Source of the DNA: a virus
Virus record (IMG/VR): IMGVR_UViG_3300042691_009086
Span: 1-29,098 of that record
Direction: 5' to 3' (one strand)
DNA length: 29,098 nt
This document shows positions 5,260 to 12,932 of this stretch, piece after piece; positions within the stretch are counted from its first letter, which is position 1, and each line of letters opens with the position of its first letter. The notes under the pieces are model-generated. The model saw nothing but the letters and a program-made list of their open reading frames with translations. It searched no databases and was not told where the DNA came from. Both the position numbers and the translations under genes were made by a program.

Positions 5260-5295
5260 ATACATATTATCAACAATAAAGAAAGTGAGCTGTAA

Positions 5296-6000
5296 GTGTT
5301 ACAATTCAAAAAAATTGATAAAGCTACTAAAGAATTTTCCATAATGTTGGAGCAGTTTGGCCTGGAATATTCAAAGGTTGACAACGGAGCAGTGAAGTCC
5401 TTGCCCGTCGGATTCGATTTAGCAGATAACCATTACGAGGTATATAAGGATTTTGAATGTATTGGATTCATCCAAATAGTAGAAACCGCTGGAGTTATAC
5501 GAGCCAACTGTATTGAATTGGTTTATGTTAAACCTGAATTCAGAGGTCGTGGTCTTGCTGTAGAAATGTATCAGCAGGCAATTAAACATTATGGATGTAA
5601 GATGATATCATTAACCTATCATAGAGTAGATACTTTACCATTGATCAACATGTGGCGTAAGTGCGGATTCATTGGTATCATCCTAACACCTGGCCAGTCC
5701 GGTGCTGACAGGGCTATTTGTATGCTAACGACCGTAAAATTATCAACTCCTTTGTATTTTAATTTAGATAAAAAAGGTGTCACTAGATGTCGAGAGCATA
5801 GCCAAAAAATCTGCGATAAACTCAGTAATCGTTACGGACTTATTCTACATAGAAAAGATGTTAAGCACGCATCTCACGAATTACTAGCTGAAGTAATTGA
5901 AAACCACTTTGGTAAGAGAATTCAGCAGATGGATAGACCAGAGACTAATAGTCAGATGCCTATGCCCAGACATAACCCATTGACAGAATTATTTGCCTAA
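5296..6000 (+). CDS. GNAT-family N-acetyltransferase
   Basis: 234 residues, GTG start at 5296 about 10 nt after AAAGAAAG. Residues about 45-128 have the GNAT fold order: IGFIQIVETAGVIRANCIEL strands, then VYVKPEFRGRGLAVEMYQQA (76-95). The R-G-R-G-L-A turn of that stretch is motif A, which binds the acetyl-CoA pyrophosphate. The following strand and helix (CKMISLTYHRV, INMWRKCGFIGI) match motif B. GNAT enzymes transfer acetyl groups from acetyl-CoA to amines. The substrate is unknown; phage GNATs may modify host proteins or nucleic acids. The C-terminal 90 residues are an unrecognised extension. Single gene between its own promoter and a terminator. Confidence 0.8.
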   Translation: MLQFKKIDKATKEFSIMLEQFGLEYSKVDNGAVKSLPVGFDLADNHYEVYKDFECIGFIQIVETAGVIRANCIELVYVKPEFRGRGLAVEMYQQAIKHYGCKMISLTYHRVDTLPLINMWRKCGFIGIILTPGQSGADRAICMLTTVKLSTPLYFNLDKKGVTRCREHSQKICDKLSNRYGLILHRKDVKHASHELLAEVIENHFGKRIQQMDRPETNSQMPMPRHNPLTELFA

Positions 6001-6017
6001 TAGGTAATCAGAATAAA

Positions 6018-6042
6018 GCACTCATTTATGGGTGCTTTTTTT
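6018..6042 (+). terminator. Intrinsic terminator after GNAT gene
   Basis: GCACTC (6018-6023) pairs with GGGTGC (6030-6035, one G-U) around ATTTAT, followed by seven T. It separates the accessory region from the structural module. Confidence 0.85.
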
Positions 6043-6046
6043 GTGG

Positions 6047-6054
6047 CATAAATA
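6047..6054 (+). promoter_or_regulatory. T4-late-type motif CATAAATA before terminase operon
   Basis: CATAAATA directly after the terminator, 19 nt before the ATG at 6074. No sigma70 -35 box is correctly spaced upstream. It has the same sequence and relative place as at 2, 7828, 10409 and 13432. Confidence 0.6.
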
Positions 6055-6073
6055 TCTAACATAGGAAATCTAG

Positions 6074-6559
6074 ATGTTAGACGAAAAACCACAAGACGAT
6101 CAAATCGCACCCCCAGAACAACCCAAACAGTCAGGCGAATACCCCACTTGGCAATATCCAGAACGCCGTGAGCCACAATGGGGATCTGTAACCAAGGAAG
6201 GTTTGGTAGTTGGTCGAGGCCCTAACAAAAAGGTTATCCCACCAGATGAAGTGTATCATCTAGCCAGCCTAGGCTGTAGTGTAACTGAAATGGCAGACTG
6301 GTTTGGTGTAAGTCAATCAACGCTGAAGTATAACTTTGGCGAGTATATCAAAAAGGGCAAGGAGCATATCAAGAATAAGCTCCGTGATGCCCAGATTAAA
6401 ACTGCCCTTAGTGGCAATGCGGCTATGCTCATATGGTTAGGTAAGAATATGCTTGGACAGAGCGATATGCCTGTGAACACTGAAGCCAACGAACCCTTAC
6501 CGTGGACAGACAATGACATCCCCCAAGACGAAGTAGGTGCTGTCCAGGACACTGACTAA
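6074..6559 (+). CDS. terS: Terminase small subunit
   Basis: 161 residues. After a Pro/Gln-rich charged tail (about 1-50) comes a helix-turn-helix: EVYHLASLGCSVTEMADWFG then VSQSTLKYNFGEY (about 59-92), the DNA-recognition fold of TerS. The stretch LRDAQIKTALSGNAAMLIWL and GKNMLGQ (about 103-129) is the oligomerisation helix-pair characteristic of phage small terminases. TerS recognises the packaging site and stimulates the large subunit. Its stop overlaps the ATG of the large-subunit gene by one base, the classic TerS-TerL order. An AGGAAA ribosome site lies upstream of ATG 6074. Confidence 0.88.
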   Translation: MLDEKPQDDQIAPPEQPKQSGEYPTWQYPERREPQWGSVTKEGLVVGRGPNKKVIPPDEVYHLASLGCSVTEMADWFGVSQSTLKYNFGEYIKKGKEHIKNKLRDAQIKTALSGNAAMLIWLGKNMLGQSDMPVNTEANEPLPWTDNDIPQDEVGAVQDTD

Positions 6560-7800
6560 TGTCCTTGAGCAAGACGCAACAGGCAGTCGCCCAAGACACT
6601 CATCGTTTCCGTGTGGTCATAGCGGGAAGGCGTTGGGGGAAGACGCACCTTTCCATTCGCGAACTAGCCAAGTTCGCCAGCAAACCCAATCAGAAAGTAA
6701 TGTATGTGGCCCCAAGTTATCGTATGGCCAAAGGTATCGTTTGGGACAAGCTCAAATATAAACTAATTGATCTGCGTTGGGTAAAGAAAGTCAACGAAAG
6801 TGATCTAACCATAACACTCATAAACGAAACCAAGATATCAATACGCGGTGCTGATAACTTTGACAGTCTGCGGGGGCTTGAAAACCATTTCATTGTTATG
6901 GATGAGTTTGCTATGATAGATCCCCGTGCTTGGACAGAAGTCTTGCGTGCCACACTATCCAACACACTTGGACACGCATTGTTCATCAGCACCCCAACAG
7001 GCAAGAACAATTGGGCGTTTGATATGTTTAACAAGCATATCGAAGATGATGCTAATTGGAGCAGTCACCAATACACAAGTATCGAAGGTGGTCAAATACC
7101 TGCGGAAGAAATAGAACAAGCCCGTAGGGATCTTGATGAGCGTGTGTTCCGCCAGGAGTTCGAAGCCAGCTTTGAGTCATATGATGGAACGGTATGCTGG
7201 GCCTGGCGTCGTGAAGAGAACATACGCAACCTCGAGGATCCAGATATCCGCATCTTAGAAATTGGTATTGACTTCAATGTCAGTCCTATAACAGCGGCCA
7301 TATTTGTCCGCCAGGGTGATGATATGTATCAGATAGATGAAATAGTAATGCACAATTCAAATACCTTTGAGTTGGTAGATGAAATACGGAACCGTTACCC
7401 TACCAGCAAGATATTCGCTTACCCAGACCCTAGCGGATCGCAAAGAAAAACTTCAGCCGGTGGCAACACGGATATCAAGATACTTTCAAACGCTGGATTC
7501 ATAGTCAAAGCACCTAGGGCACATAACTTAGTCAAGGATCGTATAAATGCTTTTAACAGTAGATTATGTTCAACTGACGGCCAGCGTCATCTTTTTGTGG
7601 CTAGTCATTGCAAGCACACCATAGAATGTATAGAGAAGTTCAGCTACAAACCCGGAACACAGGTGCCGGACAAAGATCAAGGCTGGGATCATATGTTTGA
7701 TGCCGCATCATATGCCATTGATTTCTTGTTCCCAATCACCCGTAACTTTGAGCCGGACCCTTATGCTCCGGCGAGATTTACACATGGAATAAAGACTTAA
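6559..7800 (+). CDS. terL: Terminase large subunit (packaging ATPase-nuclease)
   Basis: 413 residues. Walker A is AGRRWGKT (22-29), Walker B FIVMDE (111-116) and coupling motif STPTG (144-148). The C-terminal RNase H-like nuclease has its metal-binding acids at GIDFN (D238), YPDPSG (D290) and DQGWDHMFDAASY (D377/D381). All key residues are intact, so the enzyme should pump DNA into proheads and cut it. The length is near the usual 400-500. Sequence does not tell whether packaging is headful or cos; the apparent circularity favours permuted headful or joined ends. The gene ends at a 10-bp hairpin followed by a new late-type motif. Confidence 0.95.
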   Translation: MSLSKTQQAVAQDTHRFRVVIAGRRWGKTHLSIRELAKFASKPNQKVMYVAPSYRMAKGIVWDKLKYKLIDLRWVKKVNESDLTITLINETKISIRGADNFDSLRGLENHFIVMDEFAMIDPRAWTEVLRATLSNTLGHALFISTPTGKNNWAFDMFNKHIEDDANWSSHQYTSIEGGQIPAEEIEQARRDLDERVFRQEFEASFESYDGTVCWAWRREENIRNLEDPDIRILEIGIDFNVSPITAAIFVRQGDDMYQIDEIVMHNSNTFELVDEIRNRYPTSKIFAYPDPSGSQRKTSAGGNTDIKILSNAGFIVKAPRAHNLVKDRINAFNSRLCSTDGQRHLFVASHCKHTIECIEKFSYKPGTQVPDKDQGWDHMFDAASYAIDFLFPITRNFEPDPYAPARFTHGIKT

Positions 7801-7821
7801 CTGCTGTTATACAGCGGTTAA
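7797..7821 (+). other. Hairpin at terL stop codon
   Basis: TTAACTGCTG (7797-7806), TTATA loop, CAGCGGTTAA (7812-7821): 10 bp including one G-U, overlapping the terL stop. There is no U-tract. It sits just before a CATAAATA, the same place where true terminators occur in the other units, so it may act as a weak terminator or RNA-processing site. Confidence 0.55.
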
Positions 7822-7827
7822 ATAACA

Positions 7828-7835
7828 CATAAATA
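7828..7835 (+). promoter_or_regulatory. T4-late-type motif CATAAATA before portal gene
   Basis: 27 nt before the portal ATG at 7863, followed by AATATAT and an AGGAAT ribosome site. No suitable -35 box seen. Confidence 0.55.
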
Positions 7836-7862
7836 ATATATGGGCTATTTAGGAATAACACG

Positions 7863-9470
7863 ATGTCAAATACATTAATTGAACTGTATAAACGAGTTAC
7901 TAGTAGTAACTATCAATATAACCAAAACTATAACCGTTGGTTATTCTATCTAGAAAGTTATATGGGTGGTGAAGAATACCGCAAAGGCCAACATCTAACA
8001 AAATATCAATTGGAAAGTGAAGCAGAATATCGAGCACGCCTTGAAGTAACTCCACTTGATAACCATTGTCGCTCAGTGGTTAATGTCTACAACAGCTTTA
8101 TGTTCCGTGAGATGCCTGACCGTGAGTATGGTAGTCTAGAAGCTGAACCCACTGTTGAAGATTTCTTAGAAGATGCTGACCTAGAAGGTCGCAGTCTAGA
8201 TGCTGTGATGAAAGATGTAGCAACATGGTCTAGTGTATTTGGTCATGTGTGGATGCTACTCAGCAAACCAAATATAGGTGCTAATACTCTAGCTGATGAA
8301 ATAGCTGACAGTGTCAGACCTTATCTCAGTATAATCACACCGTTAACAGTCTATGATTGGACTTATGCTCGTGGAGCAAATGGACAATATCGCTTGACCT
8401 ATTTCAAATATGTAGAAGATATCAATGATCAGATCACTACTGTGATTGAATGGTGGGAAGACAAGATCAAAACCACACAAACAGATCGCAAGAAAAAAGA
8501 AGTGCTTAGTGAAACAGAAGAACCCAATCAGTTAGGCAAGATTCCTGTGGTAATCGCCTATAATCAACGCAGTCCAGTCCGTGGTATTGGTATCAGTGAC
8601 ATCAGCGATATAGCAGATCAACAGCGTGCCATCTATAATGAACTCAGTGAGATTGAACAGGCAGTGCGCCTAGACAGTCACCCAACATTGGTAACACCAG
8701 AGAGTGTCAAGGTTGGCACCGGTGCTGGTGCTATCCTTTACATTCCTGAAACAATGGATCCAGGACTTAAACCATATATCCTACAGAATTCTGGTGCTGA
8801 TGTTGCCGCAGTATACGAAAGCATACGCAATCGTATCGCCAGCATAGACAAGATGGCCAACACTGGTGCAGTGCGAGCCACAGAAGCCAGAACAATGAGT
8901 GGTATCGCTATGCAGACAGAATTCCAACTTCTCAATGCTCGCCTAAGTGAAAAAGCAGACAATTTAGAACTAGCTGAAGAACAGATGTGGCGCCTATATG
9001 CAGAATATCAGGGTTACAGTTGGGACGGTGAGATAGAATATCCAGGTAGCTTCAACATACACGACAGCCAAGGTGAGTTTGCACAATTACAAACAGCGAT
9101 GTCAGCGGCCACAACACCAGAAGCCAAAGCAGTTATTGATTATCGTGTGCGTGAATTACTAGACGACCCAAGATGTGAATACGATCTTGATGAAGAAGGA
9201 TATGAATTGGCAGAATATCAGGCAGAAATAGACAAACTAAATGCTATATCAGAACAAATAGCGGCAAATGAACAGGTGCAGGTAATGGAATCAGTGGCGG
9301 ATGGTGCTGAAACAGAACAACACGCTACTACAACACCAGAAAACAGACAATCACACATACAAGATATGATAATGGAAGGTTATACTGATGAAGAAATACT
9401 ACAAATCCATAGTGAAATCACTCAAGCGGATATTAGATCGGCTAAAGAAGCACTTCTAAATCTAGGCTAG
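7863..9470 (+). CDS. Portal protein
   Basis: 535 residues, in the usual place between TerL and scaffold. The N-terminal half (YNRWLFYLESYMGG, then LDNHCRSVVNVYNSFMFREM) and the stretch IPVVIAYNQRSP followed by GISDISDIADQQRAIYNELS are typical of SPP1/gp6-like portals. There, a charged clip/wing region precedes the long tunnel-lining helices (here about 240-370, with ATEARTMSGIAMQTEFQLLN and ARLSEKADNLELAEEQMWRL). The dodecameric portal forms the DNA entry channel and terminase docking site. The acidic C-terminal tail is probably flexible. It has its own late-type motif. The family is inferred from order and helical pattern. Confidence 0.88.
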   Translation: MSNTLIELYKRVTSSNYQYNQNYNRWLFYLESYMGGEEYRKGQHLTKYQLESEAEYRARLEVTPLDNHCRSVVNVYNSFMFREMPDREYGSLEAEPTVEDFLEDADLEGRSLDAVMKDVATWSSVFGHVWMLLSKPNIGANTLADEIADSVRPYLSIITPLTVYDWTYARGANGQYRLTYFKYVEDINDQITTVIEWWEDKIKTTQTDRKKKEVLSETEEPNQLGKIPVVIAYNQRSPVRGIGISDISDIADQQRAIYNELSEIEQAVRLDSHPTLVTPESVKVGTGAGAILYIPETMDPGLKPYILQNSGADVAAVYESIRNRIASIDKMANTGAVRATEARTMSGIAMQTEFQLLNARLSEKADNLELAEEQMWRLYAEYQGYSWDGEIEYPGSFNIHDSQGEFAQLQTAMSAATTPEAKAVIDYRVRELLDDPRCEYDLDEEGYELAEYQAEIDKLNAISEQIAANEQVQVMESVADGAETEQHATTTPENRQSHIQDMIMEGYTDEEILQIHSEITQADIRSAKEALLNLG

Positions 9471-9473
9471 CAT

Positions 9474-9728
9474 ATGGCAATAACTCGAGGAGGTATTGAG
9501 TTTGCAGGCTATAACAAGCCTAAACGCACTCCTTCACATCCTACCAAAAGCCACGCAGTATTGGCCAAGGTTGGTGATAAGGTTAGATTGATACGCTTTG
9601 GGCAACAAGGTGTCCGTGGCGATCGTAAGAACACAGATAGGGCTCGTGCTTTCCGTGCTCGCCACGCTAAGAACATAGCCAAAGGTCGTTTAAGTGCGGC
9701 ATATTGGTCAAACAAGGTGAAATGGTAA
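9474..9728 (+). CDS. Small basic conserved phage protein
   Basis: 84 residues, strongly basic. The C-terminal half RAFRARHAKNIAKGRLSAAY, ending WSNKVKW, matches a pattern I recognise from many tailed phages: a short basic protein encoded next to portal or head genes, with 'SF.ARH...GK.SA.YW...W'. The middle VRLIRFGQQGVRGDRKN also fits. Its function is not established; a DNA-binding or head-associated role is plausible from charge and place. It starts 3 nt after the portal stop with only a weak CTAGG ribosome site, suggesting coupling to portal translation. Confidence 0.75.
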   Translation: MAITRGGIEFAGYNKPKRTPSHPTKSHAVLAKVGDKVRLIRFGQQGVRGDRKNTDRARAFRARHAKNIAKGRLSAAYWSNKVKW

Positions 9729-9741
9729 CACTAGGAGCAAG

Positions 9742-9825
9742 ATGATGGAGTATAAATCAGGAGGAATGAAAATGCCAGGTAGAGGAAAAGGTCGTGGAAC
9801 AGGCAAGAAACCACCAAAGCGTTAA
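9742..9825 (+). CDS. Basic Gly/Lys-rich micropeptide
   Basis: 27 residues from ATG 9742 (MMEYKSGGMKMPGRGKGRGT, ending GKKPPKR), or 17 residues from ATG 9772. Each possible start has a good ribosome site: AGGAG 5 nt before 9742, and AGGAGG (9759-9764) 7 nt before 9772. More than a third of residues are Lys or Arg and there is no hydrophobic core, so it is likely disordered and nucleic-acid binding. Similar tiny 'GGM.MP.RG' proteins occur in T4-like cyanophages (recalled). Overlaps the next gene's start. Confidence 0.5.
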   Translation: MMEYKSGGMKMPGRGKGRGTGKKPPKR

Positions 9826-10135
9826 TTGGTTGGAGTATTTCAACAGCATCAAGACGCAATGTCCTTGGAGTTTAGCCGCATATCAGAAAGGTGAGTTGGA
9901 TATATGTGATTGGACGGGTGAAGTCAAACCCTTAGGTAGTATGCAGGCAAGGATGTATATATTAGATGCAGAAGATGATGAAGTCAGACAGTTAGCAGAA
10001 CAATTGGACGAAGGTGCGTGCGAATGGTTATATAGCTATCCAGGCTACGGTCCGTTCGCTACACCAGTCAAGGTATTGATACAGCAAGATCGCAAAACAT
10101 TAGAAAGATTAAGAAAGTCAATTGGTGAGGTATAA
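9794..10135 (+). CDS. Hypothetical protein of head module
   Basis: 113 residues from GTG 9794, which has AGAGG 8 nt upstream; TTG 9830 is an alternative that avoids overlap with the micropeptide. It begins WLEYFNSIKTQCPWSLAAYQ (residues 13-32), has an acidic centre (LDAEDDEVRQLAEQLDEGAC) and a C-terminal helix (LIQQDRKTLERLRKSIGEV). No catalytic motif. Proteins starting 'W.EYF.SI..QCPWS' occur near portal genes of uncultured phages (recalled), role unknown. It precedes the repeat protein by 2 nt. Confidence 0.65.
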   Translation: MEQARNHQSVNWLEYFNSIKTQCPWSLAAYQKGELDICDWTGEVKPLGSMQARMYILDAEDDEVRQLAEQLDEGACEWLYSYPGYGPFATPVKVLIQQDRKTLERLRKSIGEV

Positions 10136-10137
10136 GC

Positions 10138-10404
10138 ATGGCAAGAACATGGAATCCAAGAACTCGACAGTATGAAATAACAGTCGACAATGCTCGCCCT
10201 GTTTACAATAGTAGACAGCGTGAATATCAATTGCGAGCACCAAATGCTCAACAGGTATTCAATACCAGCACTAAACAATTTGAATTGCGCAGTCAACCCA
10301 GCGCAAGAATTTATGATGCTAGGACGAGAAGTTATGTTATAGCACCAAAAGGTAGTCAACCAGTCTGGGACCCCCGTTCTAGACAATATGTATGGAAGAA
10401 GTAA
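10138..10404 (+). CDS. Tandem beta-hairpin-like repeat protein
   Basis: 88 residues made almost entirely of five repeats of about 17-18 residues. The repeat pattern is aromatic - Asn/Asp - x - Arg/Ser - x - Arg/Lys - x - Tyr/Phe: TWNPRTRQYEI, PVYNSRQREYQL, QVFNTSTKQFEL, ARIYDARTRSYVI, PVWDPRSRQYVW. Each would form a strand-turn-strand, giving a small repeat sheet or solenoid. It is very basic (many Arg). The fold and role are unknown. Its place between portal and scaffold suggests a head-associated or DNA-contact function. GAGG lies 8 nt before ATG 10138. A late-type motif follows immediately. Confidence 0.7.
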   Translation: MARTWNPRTRQYEITVDNARPVYNSRQREYQLRAPNAQQVFNTSTKQFELRSQPSARIYDARTRSYVIAPKGSQPVWDPRSRQYVWKK

Positions 10405-10408
10405 GTAA

Positions 10409-10416
10409 CATAAATA
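10409..10416 (+). promoter_or_regulatory. T4-late-type motif CATAAATA before scaffold-capsid operon
   Basis: 30 nt before the scaffold ATG at 10447, followed by a strong AGGAGG ribosome site. Expected to drive the highest-demand genes (scaffold, capsid, tube). Confidence 0.6.
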
Positions 10417-10446
10417 GTATTTTAACTCATTAGGAGGCATCGCGAC

Positions 10447-11136
10447 ATGAGCGAGCAAGAAATCATGGCAGGCAACACAGAGACCACTGACACTCAAGCC
10501 AACCAACCAAGTCAGGCAAAAGAAGCATCAGGTAAGACTTACACGCAAGAAGAGTTCGATAATCATATTGCTGGACTTAAAGCCAGTCTCGCAAAAAAAT
10601 TATTGAAACCCTATGAAGACCTAGGTGATCCCCAGGAACTTCGTGCGTTAAAAGAACAAGCACAGCAAAGGGCACAAGAAGAAAGCCTCAAGCGCGGCGA
10701 GTTTGAAAAGATCTTACAGGAAAAAGCTTCACATTGGACTAACGAAATCCAAAAGAGAGATAAGATGATTGAAGAATTCAAGGTGGAGCAACCATTGGTT
10801 TCTGTTGCCAGCGAATTCCGTTCTGTAAATCCAGAACAGGTTAAAAGATTACTGCGTGGTTATGTCCGCTTAAATTCAGACGGTGATGTAGAAGTCATCG
10901 ATGATGCGGGCACTGTAAGGTATGATGACAGTGGCAAGCCCTTATCAGTTAAGGAACTTGTCAAAGGTTTCCTAAAAGAAAACCCCCACTTTGTTCAACC
11001 TACCCCAGCAACCACAAATAGCTCACACAGCATCAAAGCTGATAATAGCAAAGTTGATATCTCTAAGTTGGACATGCGTAATCCAGAACATAGAAAATTA
11101 TATGCCCAGGCAACGGGCAAAAACAAATATGCCTAA
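10447..11136 (+). CDS. Scaffolding protein
   Basis: 229 residues, directly before the major capsid gene. The N-terminus is acidic and disordered (about 1-40, Gln/Thr/Glu-rich). A long charged coiled-coil follows from about 45 to 120 (ELRALKEQAQQRAQEESLKR, GEFEKILQEKASHWTNEIQK). A globular part and a basic C-terminus (RNPEHRKLYAQATGKNKYA) end it; in phage scaffolds such a basic tail contacts the capsid shell. Length and place are normal for a siphophage scaffold, which directs prohead assembly and then leaves. No protease motif is seen, so it is probably released intact or cut by an unrecognised protease. Confidence 0.85.
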   Translation: MSEQEIMAGNTETTDTQANQPSQAKEASGKTYTQEEFDNHIAGLKASLAKKLLKPYEDLGDPQELRALKEQAQQRAQEESLKRGEFEKILQEKASHWTNEIQKRDKMIEEFKVEQPLVSVASEFRSVNPEQVKRLLRGYVRLNSDGDVEVIDDAGTVRYDDSGKPLSVKELVKGFLKENPHFVQPTPATTNSSHSIKADNSKVDISKLDMRNPEHRKLYAQATGKNKYA

Positions 11137-11154
11137 CTTTTAAGGAGACTATAA

Positions 11155-12009
11155 ATGTCAAACACAACAAGTATCAATTCTGAATTGATCGCAACATTAA
11201 TTGGACAAGCACAATTTGCTGCTTACGAGCAGTCAATCGCTCGCCAATTAGTTTCAGTATTTGATTTACCAGCGGGCGCAGGTAAGTCAGTTCAAGTGCC
11301 GGTCTGGTCTGCGGTATCAGCGAGTTTAATCTCTGATGAATCTGCAGCTTCAGCAGCTGACACTAACACAACTTCTGCTACAATTACACTAGCAGAGCAT
11401 GTTGTTTATCACCGTATCACAAACATGTTGCGCGATTCTGCTTCAGCAGATGTATTCGCACAACTAGGCGACCAATCAGGTCGTGCTATTGCAGAAAGCC
11501 TAGACGGTCAAGTATTCACACTATTTGACAATACTTCTGGCAACACAGCAATCATCACTCAATCAGTAGGTTCAGCTGGTAGTGACAACACACCACAAGA
11601 CATCATGAAAGCGGCTGCTATCCTACGCGGTAACAAACTAACAGGCCCATTCTATGCTGTTCTACATCCAAAACAAGCATATGGCATCAAAGCTAACTTA
11701 ACAGCAACTACAAGTTACACTAATTCAACAGCATTAGGTAGCGAAGTATTGTCAATGGGTTACATTGGTGAATTGGCTGGCGTTCGTATTTTTGAAAGTG
11801 CATTAGTTCCAGTTGACGGTTCTGACGATGCTACAGGTTGCGTATTTGCACCATCAGCGTTTGGTCATGCTATGCGTGGCACAATCGATGTTGCTCAACA
11901 ATACATGGCAGCAGAGCGTGCTACTGACTTAGTATTAACAGGTGTTGCAGGTGCTCAAATCTTGCAAGCAGGACACGCTGTTCGTGTAGTTGGTGACGCT
12001 ACTGTTTAA
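11155..12009 (+). CDS. Major capsid protein (HK97 fold)
   Basis: 284 residues. The N-arm and helix (ELIATLIGQAQFAAYEQSIA) are followed by the beta-rich E-loop/P-domain region (GKSVQVPVWSAVSASLISDE). The long A-domain helix ALAESLD-type segment reads SGRAIAESLDGQVFTLFDNT. GPFYAVLHPKQAYGIKANLT and GELAGVRIFESALVP are hallmark HK97-fold strands, and it ends GAQILQAGHAVRVVGDATV. It is short for the family, consistent with a small head for 29 kb. Arginine codons are all CGT/CGC, unlike many neighbours that use AGA, as expected for the most highly expressed phage gene. AAGGAGA provides a strong ribosome site. Confidence 0.92.
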   Translation: MSNTTSINSELIATLIGQAQFAAYEQSIARQLVSVFDLPAGAGKSVQVPVWSAVSASLISDESAASAADTNTTSATITLAEHVVYHRITNMLRDSASADVFAQLGDQSGRAIAESLDGQVFTLFDNTSGNTAIITQSVGSAGSDNTPQDIMKAAAILRGNKLTGPFYAVLHPKQAYGIKANLTATTSYTNSTALGSEVLSMGYIGELAGVRIFESALVPVDGSDDATGCVFAPSAFGHAMRGTIDVAQQYMAAERATDLVLTGVAGAQILQAGHAVRVVGDATV

Positions 12010-12030
12010 TTAAATTAGGAGATCACAGAA

Positions 12031-12525
12031 ATGGCATTCATTCGTTCAGGTAGCACTATTATTAGTTTCGCTGAGTATCAAGATGTTGTTGATTTAGATC
12101 AACGACTCTTTGAAGAGAATGAAGGCCTAACTGATCAAGATGTAGAAGATATACTAATTCGCTCAACAGAGCGCATTCTAGTTCTGCTTAAAAACACTAA
12201 ATGGTATACAACACTAGCACTCAGTCAGGGTGCTAGTGCATTGACTATTCCAAACCTATCAGCTAGCAAAATCAAAAGTCGCCTCAATGACTTTACTGAT
12301 CTTGCCTGCTATCATGGTTTATATGAATATATCCTACCTAAGGTTGCTGATTTCGGCACAGAGAATAACAGTGAGCGTGTAAAGATAGATTTCTATCAGA
12401 ACAAGTTTACTACATTATTCGACGAAGTTGTGTCAGCAGGCGATTGGTATGATTATTCAGGGGATGGCACAGTTAGTGATATTGAGAAGAAACCAGGATT
12501 GGTTAACTATCAGAGAGTTAGATAA
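12031..12525 (+). CDS. Head-tail connector protein
   Basis: 164 residues, immediately after the capsid gene. Helical N-terminus (FAEYQDVVDLDQRLFEENEG, then LTDQDVEDILIRSTERILVL) with the repeated acidic helices typical of gp6/gp15-type adaptors that sit under the portal, followed by LNDFTDLACYHGLYEYILPK and a Trp/Tyr/Asp-rich tail. Those adaptors form a ring joining portal to neck. Assignment rests on gene order and helical pattern, not a unique motif. It ends with a 1-nt overlap with the next ATG. Confidence 0.65.
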   Translation: MAFIRSGSTIISFAEYQDVVDLDQRLFEENEGLTDQDVEDILIRSTERILVLLKNTKWYTTLALSQGASALTIPNLSASKIKSRLNDFTDLACYHGLYEYILPKVADFGTENNSERVKIDFYQNKFTTLFDEVVSAGDWYDYSGDGTVSDIEKKPGLVNYQRVR

Positions 12526-12920
12526 TGAGAGAACTATTAGTTGCTTATTTGAAAACACTTAGTCTAGGAACCATCGGTGTCAGTGATGAGTTACCCTGGG
12601 CTAAAGATGGTGACCCCTTGTATATAAAAAACTACAAAAAGATCTATGTCGATCGCCCTTTAATTACGCAAGATAGTGTAATCAATACATTGGCTGGTAG
12701 TAGCATTGTCAATCAGACAACTGCTGTTACCGCATACCTTACAGTAGATGCCAAAAATCAACCTTCAAATCTTACACAGGTGATATCAGACTTGATAGCG
12801 GCTCGCGGAGAAATCCAAACAGCTAATCAGCACAGCAGAACATGCGGTGTGACACAAGAATATCAAGGTGATGCGCTAGTGATAACATTTGATTATAACT
12901 TTATAGAACTATTAACCTAA
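12525..12920 (+). CDS. Probable tail terminator or neck protein
   Basis: 131 residues, coupled to the connector gene by TAATG overlap. The sequence alternates short helices and strands (LLVAYLKTLSLGTIGVSDEL, IYVDRPLITQ, TTAVTAYLTVDAK, LVITFDYNFIELLT), compatible with the small alpha/beta fold of tail terminators (lambda gpU-like) that cap the tail tube. Its place between connector and tube protein is exactly where siphophages carry this gene. No diagnostic motif is visible. Confidence 0.55.
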   Translation: MRELLVAYLKTLSLGTIGVSDELPWAKDGDPLYIKNYKKIYVDRPLITQDSVINTLAGSSIVNQTTAVTAYLTVDAKNQPSNLTQVISDLIAARGEIQTANQHSRTCGVTQEYQGDALVITFDYNFIELLT

Positions 12921-12932
12921 GGAGAACTATCC

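Noticed and set aside
10045-10506. 153-codon minus-strand ORF
   Set aside because: Antisense to three well-placed plus-strand genes (9794, 10138, 10447), with no promoter or ribosome site.
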